Of a DNA stretch of 42,025 nt, positions 1 through 7,175 are shown one piece after another (position 1 is the stretch's first letter; each line of letters starts with the position of its first letter). The translations under genes and the position numbers were made by a program. The notes beneath the pieces are model-generated. The model was not told the origin of the DNA, did not search any database, and was given only the letters and a program-made list of their open reading frames with translations. Source of the stretch: an uncultured Bacilli bacterium (lineage in GTDB: Bacteria > Bacillota_I > Bacilli_A > RF39 > UBA660); the NCBI GenBank assembly GCA_910588025.1, contig CAJUQG010000009.1:1-42025 (forward strand), given 5' to 3'.

Positions 1-4
1 CAAT

Positions 5-42
5 AAAAAAGACAAATAAGTAAAAATTTATACCTATTTGTC
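5..42 (-). terminator. Rho-independent terminator of infC-rpmI-rplT
   Basis: On the minus strand an 8-bp stem GACAAATA/TATTTGTC, extended by GTA/TAC inside, is followed by six T. A second, weaker hairpin (ACACTTC/GAAGTGT, 55-74) lies directly after the rplT stop, so the operon seems to end with a tandem pair. Confidence 0.85.
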
Positions 43-80
43 AACAGTCTGAAAACACTTCAACCAAGAAGTGTCTTTAC

Positions 81-641
81 TTATTTTAAATTTGCTAATA
101 GCTCATCTTTTTTCATAGAACTATAGCCTTTGATTCCTTGTTCTTTTGCAACAGCTTTTAATTCTGTTAAATTCATAGAACTATAATCTTTTGCAGCACT
201 TTTTTCTTCTACTGCTTTTTTTGGAGTTTCACTTGCACTTTTTTTAACTTCTTTTGGTGCAACTACTTTTTCTACTTTCTTACCTGATTTTAAGGCATTT
301 TTTGCAATTTCTACTAATCCTTTGAATGCCTCCATATTATCAATTGCAAGTTCAGATAACATTTTTCTATTTACTTCTATTCCTGCAATAGAAAGACCAT
401 TCATGAATTTTGAATAACTAATATCATTCATTCTACAAGCTGCATTGATACGAGTAATCCATAATCTTCTAAAGTTTCTTTTATTTTGTTTTCTATCACG
501 ATAAGCATAAGCTCCACTATGGAATAATTGTTCTTGTGCTGTTTTATATAATCGATGTTTAGATCCAAAATATCCTTTTGCTTGTTTTAATACTTTACGA
601 CGTCTTGTTTTTGAAACAGACCCACCTTTAACTCTTGCCAT
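81..641 (-). CDS. rplT: 50S ribosomal protein L20 with C-terminal Rho_N/SAP-like extension
   Basis: Large-subunit protein that binds 23S rRNA early in assembly. Residues 1 to about 118 are a standard L20, with a basic helical N-terminus and a globular part ending near MEAFKGLVEIAKNAL. Bacterial L20 is usually about 115-120 aa, but this one is 186 aa. The extra part is a Lys/Ala/Glu-rich linker (about 120-150) and a short helix-extension-helix-like unit (about 152-186; SSMNLTELKAVAKEQGIKG then SSMKKDELLANL) that resembles the Rho N-terminal or SAP nucleic-acid-binding fold. It is the last gene of the operon and starts 15 bp after rpmI. In Bacillota L20 represses this operon by binding the leader. 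The L20 identity is certain; the name of the tail domain is inference. Confidence 0.95.
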   Translation of the reverse strand: MARVKGGSVSKTRRRKVLKQAKGYFGSKHRLYKTAQEQLFHSGAYAYRDRKQNKRNFRRLWITRINAACRMNDISYSKFMNGLSIAGIEVNRKMLSELAIDNMEAFKGLVEIAKNALKSGKKVEKVVAPKEVKKSASETPKKAVEEKSAAKDYSSMNLTELKAVAKEQGIKGYSSMKKDELLANLK

Positions 642-656
642 TGTTACACCACCTTA

Positions 657-854
657 CTAGATGACAGACTTAATTCTGTCAGCTTCTCCTTTACTTAATA
701 CTCCCTTAGTTCTTCTTTGTCTAACTTGTTTTGAACTATCTTTATTTGTTTTATGGTTACCATTTGATAGCTTATAAGTTAATGTTCCATTTTTTTTCTT
801 TTTAAAAACTTTGCTACTAGCTTTATGTGTTTTTTGTTTTCCACCTTTTGCCAT
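657..854 (-). CDS. rpmI: 50S ribosomal protein L35
   Basis: Small basic ribosomal protein of 65 aa, the usual family length. It begins MAKGGKQKTHKASSKVFKKK, matching the K(M/Q)KTH..A.KRFK pattern of L35, and ends with the VLSKGEADRIKSVI segment typical of the family. The order infC-rpmI-rplT is conserved across bacteria and supports the call. It is 18 bp downstream of infC and 15 bp upstream of rplT, so it is translated from the shared mRNA. Confidence 0.95.
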   Translation of the reverse strand: MAKGGKQKTHKASSKVFKKKKNGTLTYKLSNGNHKTNKDSSKQVRQRRTKGVLSKGEADRIKSVI

Positions 855-872
855 TTTAACTTCCTTCTTTCT

Positions 873-1397
873 TTATTTTTTCGGTGCTAAAAGCATGTAC
901 ATAACGCGACCTTCCATTTTTGGAGCCGTTTCAATGATACTTACTTCGCTTAAATTTTCAGCAAATTTATTTAATACGTCACGACCTAGTTCTGGATGAG
1001 CCATTTGTCTTCCTTTAAAACGAACTTGAGCTTTAATTTTATGACCTTTTTCTAAGTACATTTTGGCATTTCTTGCCCGCGTTTCAAAATCATGGATATC
1101 GATTACAACTGAAAGACGATACTCTTTTATTTCTTTATTGGTTTCTCTTTGACGTTTTTGAGCTTCTTTTTGTTTTTTTTGTTTTTCATATTTAAACTTG
1201 TTATAATCCATAATTTTTCCAACTGCTGGAGTACTATTACCACTCATTAAAACTAAATCAAGTCCTGCATAATTTGCAAGTGTTAGAGCATCCGTTATAT
1301 TTTTTACACCCATCTGCTCTCCGTTTGGACCAATAACCATAAGTTCGCTTACTTTTATTTCTTCATTCACTTTTAAGTCGTTTTTGTTATTTGCTAT
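873..1397 (-). CDS. infC: Translation initiation factor IF-3, probable AUA start
   Basis: IF-3 binds the 30S subunit, prevents 70S association and discriminates against non-canonical start codons. The N-domain (NGEQMGVKNITDALTLANYA) and C-domain (KGHKIKAQVRFKGRQMAHPELG) are clear. The first standard start in frame is GTG at 1370, but it lacks a ribosome binding site and truncates the N-terminus. A strong GGAGG lies further upstream, and 9 nt after it is an in-frame ATA (1397-1395), giving about 174 aa, which fits the family better. An in-frame ATT at 1403 is too close to the GGAGG. Rare AUU/AUA-type starts are established for infC and allow autoregulation. The gene identity is secure; the AUA start is inference from the ribosome binding site. 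Confidence 0.93.
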   Translation of the reverse strand: MANNKNDLKVNEEIKVSELMVIGPNGEQMGVKNITDALTLANYAGLDLVLMSGNSTPAVGKIMDYNKFKYEKQKKQKEAQKRQRETNKEIKEYRLSVVIDIHDFETRARNAKMYLEKGHKIKAQVRFKGRQMAHPELGRDVLNKFAENLSEVSIIETAPKMEGRVMYMLLAPKK

Positions 1398-1404
1398 TGT
1401 AATG

Positions 1405-1410
1405 CACCTC
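1405..1410 (-). promoter_or_regulatory. Shine-Dalgarno that sets the infC start
   Basis: A strong minus-strand GGAGGTG lies 9 nt before an ATA codon in the infC frame, and far (about 36 nt) from the first conventional start, GTG at 1370. It is the main evidence for the non-canonical start. Confidence 0.7.
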
Positions 1411-1545
1411 CATACATTATAAAAGGCAGATACTATGTATCCACCCTAAAATTAAAATTCAAACTCAAATTTTATCTTTGGCATATACCCATGTTTATAC
1501 AACATCAGGTGAATGGTGGATCCATTTCTTTCCTTTTTCATAACG
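1411..1545 (-). promoter_or_regulatory. infC-rpmI-rplT 5' leader, L20-leader-like
   Basis: About 140 nt separate the transcription start from the infC ribosome binding site. AUCCACC near the 5' end (1521-1515) is perfectly complementary to GGUGGAU near the 3' end (1445-1439), so the leader can close on itself over about 75 nt. L20-binding leaders with long-range pairing are known upstream of infC in Bacillota. Assigning this RNA to that class is inference from position and pairing. Confidence 0.55.
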
Positions 1546-1551
1546 ATATTC

Positions 1552-1580
1552 ATTATAATCACTAATTATGACTTTGTCAA
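1552..1580 (-). promoter_or_regulatory. Sigma-A promoter of infC operon
   Basis: TTGACA (1580-1575), a 17-bp spacer and TATAAT (1557-1552) form a perfect consensus promoter pointing into the leader. This fits strong constitutive transcription of ribosomal genes. Confidence 0.9.
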
Positions 1581-1635
1581 GAATTTATTTTAACAAATAA
1601 GATTTTCTCTATTTCAAACCCTTTGATTTTTTCAT

Positions 1636-2064
1636 TCAAATTTGGTTATATCGGTCTAATACTTTTCTTATTCCTTTGTAAGGAAGAAGTGCACAATTTT
1701 TACGATTATTTTGTTTATAAACTTCATTATATGCTAACGCTTCTTCTAGTAATTCTTCGTCATACGCTTTCTCTTCTATCATCGCTTCAAAATTTTGAAC
1801 ATATTTTTTTGCTTCTTCCACTGTTTTACCAATTAAATTAGTAATCATAATCGAACAAGAAGACGTACTAATGGCACAAGCTTCTCCATCAAAACATATA
1901 TCTTCAATTATCCCATTTTGAATTAAGACATAAAGATCTAAATTATCAATACAAGAAGCATTATTGGTATTTACTTTTTCATAAGATTCATCATTTATCC
2001 GTTTTCTATGACGAGGATTTTGATAGTGTTCCATGATAATTTCTCTTCTTAAATTTTCGTCCAT
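1636..2064 (-). CDS. sufU: SufU iron-sulfur / zinc-dependent sulfurtransferase
   Basis: SufU accepts persulfide sulfur from SufS and passes it to the SUF assembly complex. The 142-aa length is typical. Cys38-x-Asp40, Cys63 and Cys124 (in NCALLPYK) correspond to the conserved metal and sulfur site, and the N-terminus MDENLRREIIMEHYQNPRHR has the family's YxxxIxxHYxNPRN-type motif. The ATG overlaps the sufS stop as TAATG, implying translational coupling. It is the last gene of the cluster. In most Bacillota sufB follows sufU, but here the next gene is infC. Confidence 0.93.
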   Translation of the reverse strand: MDENLRREIIMEHYQNPRHRKRINDESYEKVNTNNASCIDNLDLYVLIQNGIIEDICFDGEACAISTSSCSIMITNLIGKTVEEAKKYVQNFEAMIEEKAYDEELLEEALAYNEVYKQNNRKNCALLPYKGIRKVLDRYNQI

Positions 2065-3260
2065 TATAACATCTCTTTCATTATTTTATCGGTATCTCTT
2101 AGTAAATCTACTAAAGCATCTACTTCTTCTTCGGTATTATAAAAATATAAACTAACGCGACAAGTATTTGTGACACCTACTTCTTTTTTTAAAATTTTAG
2201 CACAATGATTTCCAGCTCGCACACAAATATTATATTTGTTTAGATAATACGCAACATCTTGACTAAAAATTCCTTCGACGTTAAAGGCAACGATACCACT
2301 GTCACTTTCAATATTAATAATATCAATGTGAGGAATTGTAATCAACTTATCAATTAAGTATTTCCGTAGTTTGCTTTCATAGTGATTGATATTATCCATT
2401 CCTATTTTTTCTAAGTAGTCGATGGCTGCTCCAAAACCAATTACCCCAGCAATATTAGGAGTTCCTGCTTCTAGTCGTGTTGGTAATTCTTTTAAGTAAA
2501 CTTCACTTGCAGAATCAAACGATTCATTCATTCCTCCACCCATGTTAAGGGGTTCTACTGATTCCATTAAAGCTCTTTTTCCATACAAAACACCAACTCC
2601 AGTTGGACCACACATTTTATGAGCTGAAAATGTTAAAAAATCGACATCTAAATCTTGTACGTCTGTTTTACGATGTGCTATACTCTGCGCACCATCGACT
2701 ACAACAAAGATATTGTGTTGATGAGCAAGTTCACAAATTTCTTTGATTGGTCTTATGTCTCCTATGACATTGGTAATATGAGCTAAGGAAATAATTTTAG
2801 TTTTTGAAGTAATGCTTTTTTTAACATTTTCTAAGGTAACGTAATGATGATCATCTAATGGAATATGTTTTACTTGGCACCCATATTTTTGACTTAAACG
2901 AAACCATGGCAAGACATTGGACGCATGTTCACTTTGGGTAATTAATATTTCATCATCTGGTTCAATGATATTTTCAAAAAAACCGCGAACTACTAAATTA
3001 AGGGCTTCTGTATCACCACTTGTAAAAATAATTTCTTCTTTTTCTTTGGCATTAATAAATTTTCTTACTTTTTCTCTTGCAGATTCGTACATTTCATCAA
3101 CATGAAAAGAAATATCATAATCACCTCGATGTGCATTCGCACAGTAATTAGAATAATAATCAGTGATGGCATCAATCACTTGTTTTGGTTTAAAGGTTGT
3201 TGCACCATTATCTAGATAAATTATGTCTTTTTCTAGCATTGGAAAATCTTCACGATTCAT
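2064..3260 (-). CDS. sufS: Cysteine desulfurase SufS
   Basis: PLP-dependent enzyme that removes sulfur from cysteine and leaves a persulfide on its active-site Cys for SufU. From the preferred start, Lys215 in FSAHKMCGP is the PLP lysine and Cys353 in RAGNHCAKIL is the persulfide cysteine; the His in SEHASN is also kept. The start at 3260 is preferred because GGAGGTG lies 6 nt upstream, while the in-frame GTG at 3269 is inside that site. It overlaps the sufD end by 11 bp and couples to sufU. Length (398 aa) is normal. Confidence 0.95.
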   Translation of the reverse strand: MNREDFPMLEKDIIYLDNGATTFKPKQVIDAITDYYSNYCANAHRGDYDISFHVDEMYESAREKVRKFINAKEKEEIIFTSGDTEALNLVVRGFFENIIEPDDEILITQSEHASNVLPWFRLSQKYGCQVKHIPLDDHHYVTLENVKKSITSKTKIISLAHITNVIGDIRPIKEICELAHQHNIFVVVDGAQSIAHRKTDVQDLDVDFLTFSAHKMCGPTGVGVLYGKRALMESVEPLNMGGGMNESFDSASEVYLKELPTRLEAGTPNIAGVIGFGAAIDYLEKIGMDNINHYESKLRKYLIDKLITIPHIDIINIESDSGIVAFNVEGIFSQDVAYYLNKYNICVRAGNHCAKILKKEVGVTNTCRVSLYFYNTEEEVDALVDLLRDTDKIMKEML

Positions 3261-3909
3261 AGTTTTCACCTCCTTGATTTTTTAATTGTAAGAATCCGTC
3301 TTTGATCAAATCAATGGCGAATTTTTTTGGTATTCCTTTACTTTGTAAATAAAATAATTCCATTTCATCGATACATTTGATGGTAGCATTATGAATGGCA
3401 TTTACATCATCACTTTCCACCATTAAATCTGGGAGAAAAATAATGGGTTTTTGTTCTAGTATCAAACCTTTTAGTTCTTCTAAAAATTCATTATTTTGAG
3501 TATGAGACGCAATCAAACCAGTACTTTTTAAATAAATAGAACCACTATGATTTGTTAGTGCATGAACTTGAATGTTTGAGTGATTGTTGTTTCCTAATAC
3601 ATTATTTTTTAAGGTTAAATGATAATCTCTTTGGGCTTCTATTACTAAGTTTAAAAAGATTTTTGTATCGTTTTCGGAATTGATGATTAAAGTAATCTGG
3701 CTATTTTCTTTGAACCAAACATCTTCAAAAGTTAAAGATGATTCGTCGTGAAGTTGGAGCGTTAATGTACTATGTTCTAAAAGATTTAATTTAGTTATTT
3801 TATTTACGCCATATAGATGAAGCAAGCAATCATTTTTAGTAATTTGTAACTCACCTTCAAAATGATTTAAGGAATCTACTTGTTCATCTATTATTATTTT
3901 ATTCTTCAT
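3250..3909 (-). CDS. sufD: SufD-like SUF scaffold protein, half length
   Basis: SufB and SufD form the beta-helix scaffold of the SufBC2D complex. This protein is about 219 aa against roughly 400-470 for normal SufB/SufD. It keeps beta-strand-rich repeats and the C-terminal helical part, with NAIHNATIKCID followed by MELFYLQSKGIPKKFA, which matches the SufD signature around the conserved His that helps build the cluster. The SufB-type cysteine motif (NRCGAH) is absent. The start at 3909 has AGGTGAG 7 nt upstream inside the sufC end; the in-frame GTG at 3921 is part of that site. Position between sufC and sufS supports SufD. It could instead be a minimal single SufB/D scaffold. Confidence 0.85.
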   Translation of the reverse strand: MKNKIIIDEQVDSLNHFEGELQITKNDCLLHLYGVNKITKLNLLEHSTLTLQLHDESSLTFEDVWFKENSQITLIINSENDTKIFLNLVIEAQRDYHLTLKNNVLGNNNHSNIQVHALTNHSGSIYLKSTGLIASHTQNNEFLEELKGLILEQKPIIFLPDLMVESDDVNAIHNATIKCIDEMELFYLQSKGIPKKFAIDLIKDGFLQLKNQGGENYES

Positions 3910-4666
3910 CTTTGTTCTCACCTAATTCCTTTGTCACAAATTGGTTTTGAAAACCATTTTTTTCAATGGATTGGGCTAGAGATTCGTCACCACTTTTGAT
4001 AATACATCCTTCTTTCATAATATGAACTTGATGGGGATGAATTATATTTAACAATTTGGTATGGTGAGTAATCAATAAGATGCTAGGTTTCTTTTCTTCA
4101 TAATATTCCATAATGGATTGAGCTACTGTTTTTAGAGCATCGACATCTAAGCCAGAATCAATCTCGTCTAAAAGGATTACTTTTGGTTCTAAGACCCATA
4201 AATGAAGTAATTCATTTTTTTTACGTTCTCCTCCACTCATTCCATCATTAATAGCACGATGTAAAAAACTTTTTGGTAAATCGATTTTGGCACAAATTTC
4301 ATTGCATTTTTTATTAAAAGCAAAAATATTGATTTTTTCACCCGTTTTGTTTGAAAGCGCTAAGCGAAGCATTTCCGCATTGGTTACACCTTCAATCGCT
4401 GGAGGATTTTGACTAATATAATATAGACCTAGTTTACTAATTTCTGCGGTGTCTAAGTGAGTCATATCTATACGATCAAAAAAGATTTTACCATTTGTTA
4501 TATCATATCCTGGGCTTTTCATTAAAGCTTTGCAAATCGTCGATTTTCCAACACCGTTTGGTCCCATTAATACATGAATTTCTCCGGGTTTGATATCTAA
4601 ATTAAAATGTTTAATAATTTCTTTGTTTGCGACAGACACGGATAAATCTTGAATTTTTAGCTCCAT
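3899..4666 (-). CDS. sufC: SUF complex ATPase SufC
   Basis: Soluble ABC-type ATPase that binds SufB/SufD and drives their rearrangement during Fe-S assembly. Walker A is GPNGVGKST (residues 35-43). It also shows MSGGERKKNELL as the ABC signature with the SufC-specific basic run after it, Walker B VILLDEIDSGLD and the H-loop LLITHH. The 255-aa length is typical. First gene of the sufCDSU unit, overlapping sufD by 11 bp. Its ribosome binding site lies in a hairpin that also looks like a terminator (4667-4706). Confidence 0.95.
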   Translation of the reverse strand: MELKIQDLSVSVANKEIIKHFNLDIKPGEIHVLMGPNGVGKSTICKALMKSPGYDITNGKIFFDRIDMTHLDTAEISKLGLYYISQNPPAIEGVTNAEMLRLALSNKTGEKINIFAFNKKCNEICAKIDLPKSFLHRAINDGMSGGERKKNELLHLWVLEPKVILLDEIDSGLDVDALKTVAQSIMEYYEEKKPSILLITHHTKLLNIIHPHQVHIMKEGCIIKSGDESLAQSIEKNGFQNQFVTKELGENKDEE

Positions 4667-4706
4667 AAAAAATCACCAAGATTATTGTATCACAAAATTG
4701 GTGATT
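4667..4706 (-). promoter_or_regulatory. sufC promoter nested in a hairpin that holds the SD
   Basis: AATCACCAA (4706-4698) pairs with TTGGTGATT (4679-4671), followed by a T-run that reaches the sufC ATG. The 3' arm contains the only good Shine-Dalgarno (GGTGAT). The loop holds an extended -10, TGATACAAT (4692-4684). A transcript started there would lack the 5' arm and expose the ribosome binding site, while read-through RNA would fold and terminate or hide it. The mechanism is inferred from layout. Confidence 0.6.
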
Positions 4707-4782
4707 TCTTTCAAAAACAAAAGAAGCTTTTTTAATACTTATTATTTTTATTTTTTTAATTCATCTATTTTCTTTTGCAAAT

Positions 4783-4818
4783 GAAAAAAATTGTTTCTCT
4801 TTTTGATTAAGAAACAAA
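4783..4818 (-). terminator. Terminator after the coiled-coil gene
   Basis: TTGTTTCT pairs with AGAAACAA across an 11-nt loop and is followed by seven T on the minus strand. It ends the 5887-4837 transcription unit and separates it from suf. Confidence 0.8.
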
Positions 4819-4836
4819 ATTTTTAGAAGTAACTTT

Positions 4837-5814
4837 TTATCGACTTTTTTTACCAGTTAAGTTATCAAAATTATTTTCTATACTTGTTTGGTAATTTTGA
4901 TAATTTTTTTCTCCCACAAGAGCAATAAATTCTTCTCTAGTAAATTTGTCAACGGCATCTAAAATAAGAGCAATTTGTAATGTATCTAAGACTGGTTGGA
5001 TGACTTCTTCACTGCCATAACAATATTGGTCATCTATTAAAGATGAAGATTTAAATTTTCCCAAATCAGTAGCATTACCATTATTAAGCCTTAATGGGGA
5101 CGCACTATAATAGCATAGACGGTCTAATGTATGAATTTCAGCCGTTTTTAAATGCTCAGGAATAGAAGCTTTTATTTGCTCTATCTGGCTCTTTTTTTCG
5201 TCATCTGATAACTTAGAATCTTCTTTTATTTCTTCAATTTGTAGCAATTTTTTTAAATTTTCAGATTTATGTTCTTTAAAAACCTCAAAGACAAGATAAA
5301 TATTGGCATGATTTATACCCAGAGGATCTTTAGTCAAAAAGTCATTTTTCCCTGAAAAAAATCTCGTAGAATTTAACATTGGCATCTTTGGACTATTGAA
5401 TATTTGCATTAGCACTTGATTAATCTGTTTAGGAGGTCTAGTCATCACTTGATGTTTAGACAAAAATGATTCTTGATGTATTTTGGCTTCTTCTAAACTT
5501 TTTTTGGTTTTTTCAATTTTTTTATCAATGCGACCCGTATAAGATAGTTCTTTTCTTTTCTCTAAAAGTAATTGCAAACGATGAGAGTATTTGTGGATAT
5601 TTTCAATCAAGTATTTTTGATATTCTTGAATCATTTCTTGGTTATTTTGAAGAATTTCTAAAGATAACTTGTGTAAAATATGAGCACGAATATAAATCAA
5701 TGTTTCTTGTAATAATTCTAGATATCGCTCATCTGTTTTGTTAAGTTTTTTCTGTTTCTTTTTCGCTATTAGATCAATTATTTTATGGCGAATTTCTACA
5801 AGTTGCTCAGTCAT
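4837..5814 (-). CDS. Unrecognised coiled-coil protein of the AAA+ cluster
   Basis: 325 aa, not recognised as any known family. Residues 1 to about 120 are strongly helical and charged (Lys/Glu/Gln heptad-like, with KKIEKTKKSLEEAK), consistent with a long coiled coil. A central part (about 125-175) contains the odd segment RPPKQINQVLMQIFNSPKMP. A second helical acidic/basic stretch (about 185-225) follows, and the C-terminal third looks globular. No signal peptide or membrane segment is visible. Its ATG overlaps the end of a 26-codon ORF by 8 nt and has only a weak ribosome binding site, suggesting translational coupling. Its promoter region is nearly identical to that of the neighbouring GRAM/AAA+ operon, so it probably works with those proteins. 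Confidence 0.75.
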   Translation of the reverse strand: MTEQLVEIRHKIIDLIAKKKQKKLNKTDERYLELLQETLIYIRAHILHKLSLEILQNNQEMIQEYQKYLIENIHKYSHRLQLLLEKRKELSYTGRIDKKIEKTKKSLEEAKIHQESFLSKHQVMTRPPKQINQVLMQIFNSPKMPMLNSTRFFSGKNDFLTKDPLGINHANIYLVFEVFKEHKSENLKKLLQIEEIKEDSKLSDDEKKSQIEQIKASIPEHLKTAEIHTLDRLCYYSASPLRLNNGNATDLGKFKSSSLIDDQYCYGSEEVIQPVLDTLQIALILDAVDKFTREEFIALVGEKNYQNYQTSIENNFDNLTGKKSR

Positions 5815-5887
5815 TTTCTACTTCACTTTCTAATAAATCATTGATATTATCAATCATTTCATCAATCCATATTAGTATTTTTGTCAT
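5807..5887 (-). CDS. 26-aa micro-ORF coupled to the coiled-coil gene
   Basis: ATG at 5887 is preceded by AAGGATAGG and encodes MTKILIWIDEMIDNINDLLE and six further residues, an amphipathic acidic helix. Its stop lies inside the start of the next gene (ATGACTGA overlap), a typical coupling arrangement. It could be a real small protein or a leader ORF that controls the gene at 5814. Family unknown. Confidence 0.4.
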   Translation of the reverse strand: MTKILIWIDEMIDNINDLLESEVEND

Positions 5888-5932
5888 AACGTTCCTATCC
5901 TTTCGATGTTATATTTTCTTCTATTTTTATTT

Positions 5933-5989
5933 ATTATCTGGCAAAAAGAAAGAAAACGGCTATAATTGATGTTATCATTTCAAAATTTT
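5933..5989 (-). promoter_or_regulatory. Promoter region shared with the GRAM/AAA+ operon (copy 2)
   Basis: Contains AAAATTT, 8 nt, TAACATCAATT (5974-5964), 24 nt, and AGATAAT (5939-5933) followed by AAATAAAAA. The same pattern with identical spacing occurs upstream of the gene at 9218. There is no good -35 at the normal distance from GATAAT, so an activator or an alternative sigma factor is likely. Confidence 0.6.
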
Positions 5990-5991
5990 AT

Positions 5992-6018
5992 AAAAAAAGA
6001 TTAGATTTTCTCTAATCT
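5992..6018 (-). terminator. Terminator of the GRAM/AAA+ operon
   Basis: AGATTAG pairs with CTAATCT and is followed by seven T. The stem includes the stop codon region of the AAA+ gene. Confidence 0.85.
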
Positions 6019-7175
6019 CTAAAGTCTTCTATTTTTAGTGTCATTAAATCTTTTTTGGTAGGACAATCTATTTCGATAAGACGGCTAGCTTGTCGTTTCA
6101 TTGCTTTTTCTAGCATATTTCTAATATAGCGACCATTGGAAAAGGTTTTTTCTTCTTTTTTTATTTTAGAAATCATCTCTTTGATTACTAGTAAATCTTC
6201 TTCAGCAATTTGATAATCGCTAGATTTTATTCTTTTTTTTAAAATTTCTATTAATTCATCCGTAGTATAATTTGGAAAAGGTAGAATGGTATTAAAACGT
6301 GATTCTAGACCAAGATTTGATTTTAAAAATTTAGTCATTTCGTCTGTATACCCAGCAATTATAATTAAAGTATCATCACGATGGTCCTCCATAAATTTTA
6401 ACAAAGTATTGATTACAGATTTTCCATAATCATCTTCGCTATCGCTTAAGGAATAAGCTTCATCAATAAATAAAACGCCTCCTTTGGCCATTTCTAATAC
6501 TTTTTTGGTTTTGATTTCTGATTGTCCTAAATATTCCGCTACTAAATCTTCACGAGCTACTTCAAGAACTTCTTTTCTCGAAATAATTCCTAGAGCAAAA
6601 TATATTTCACCAATAATTCTCGCAATGGTTGTTTTACCTGTACCAGGAGGACCTTGAAAAACCATGTGCATTGCTATCGAATTAGTTTTTAAACCATTCA
6701 TTTTTCTTTTTTTATTGATTAAAGCTAAATTTTGCAAATTTTTTATTTCAGCCTTCACATTTTGAAGGCCTATTAAATTTTCTAACTTGTCTTTTATGAT
6801 AGAATCCATTTCATCTTTTTCATATTTTAGGTTAGGTATTTCAGCACGAAATAAAGCTAAAAGTTGTTTGTTTTCCAAAGGATTATCATTAGTATAATCT
6901 AATATTTTAGATAAGTTGTTTAAATAGTTTTCCTTCTCTTCTGGTTGTTTGGAAATGAATTTTTTATAACTTTCTAAGACAAAAATATCTTTTTGATTAG
7001 TTTCTGGCAAGGAATAGTAATCTAGTAAATACTCTAATTTGTCATGATTGATAGTATCAGAATTACTTAATACACGAAAAAAGACTAACAATTCTGTTAA
7101 ATCTTTTTGAGAAGTTTGAATCGTATTTTGAATAAGCCAACTAAAGCTTATTTTAGCTTCTCCAGGAGTAATCAT
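6012..7175 (-). CDS. AAA+ ATPase of the CbxX/CfxQ-SpoVK type
   Basis: 387 aa. The AAA+ module covers about residues 125-385, with Walker A GPPGTGKTT (175-183), Walker B VLFIDEAYSL (about 234-243), an AGYTDEM segment and the arginine-finger-like LESRFN. These are hallmarks of the CbxX/CfxQ group, which includes SpoVK, rubisco activases and EccA of type VII secretion. The N-terminal 120 residues are all-helical and unlike EccA's TPRs; they faintly resemble a TerB-type helical domain, which is a guess. The ATG overlaps the upstream stop as ATGA. The context, a membrane zinc-ribbon protein and a GRAM-like protein, suggests remodelling of a membrane-bound complex. Family is confident, role unknown. 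Confidence 0.88.
   Translation of the reverse strand: MITPGEAKISFSWLIQNTIQTSQKDLTELLVFFRVLSNSDTINHDKLEYLLDYYSLPETNQKDIFVLESYKKFISKQPEEKENYLNNLSKILDYTNDNPLENKQLLALFRAEIPNLKYEKDEMDSIIKDKLENLIGLQNVKAEIKNLQNLALINKKRKMNGLKTNSIAMHMVFQGPPGTGKTTIARIIGEIYFALGIISRKEVLEVAREDLVAEYLGQSEIKTKKVLEMAKGGVLFIDEAYSLSDSEDDYGKSVINTLLKFMEDHRDDTLIIIAGYTDEMTKFLKSNLGLESRFNTILPFPNYTTDELIEILKKRIKSSDYQIAEEDLLVIKEMISKIKKEEKTFSNGRYIRNMLEKAMKRQASRLIEIDCPTKKDLMTLKIEDFRD

Noticed and set aside
1623..1841. 72-codon plus-strand ORF
   Set aside because: Lies opposite sufU and is a hydrophobic shadow of an AT-rich coding region.
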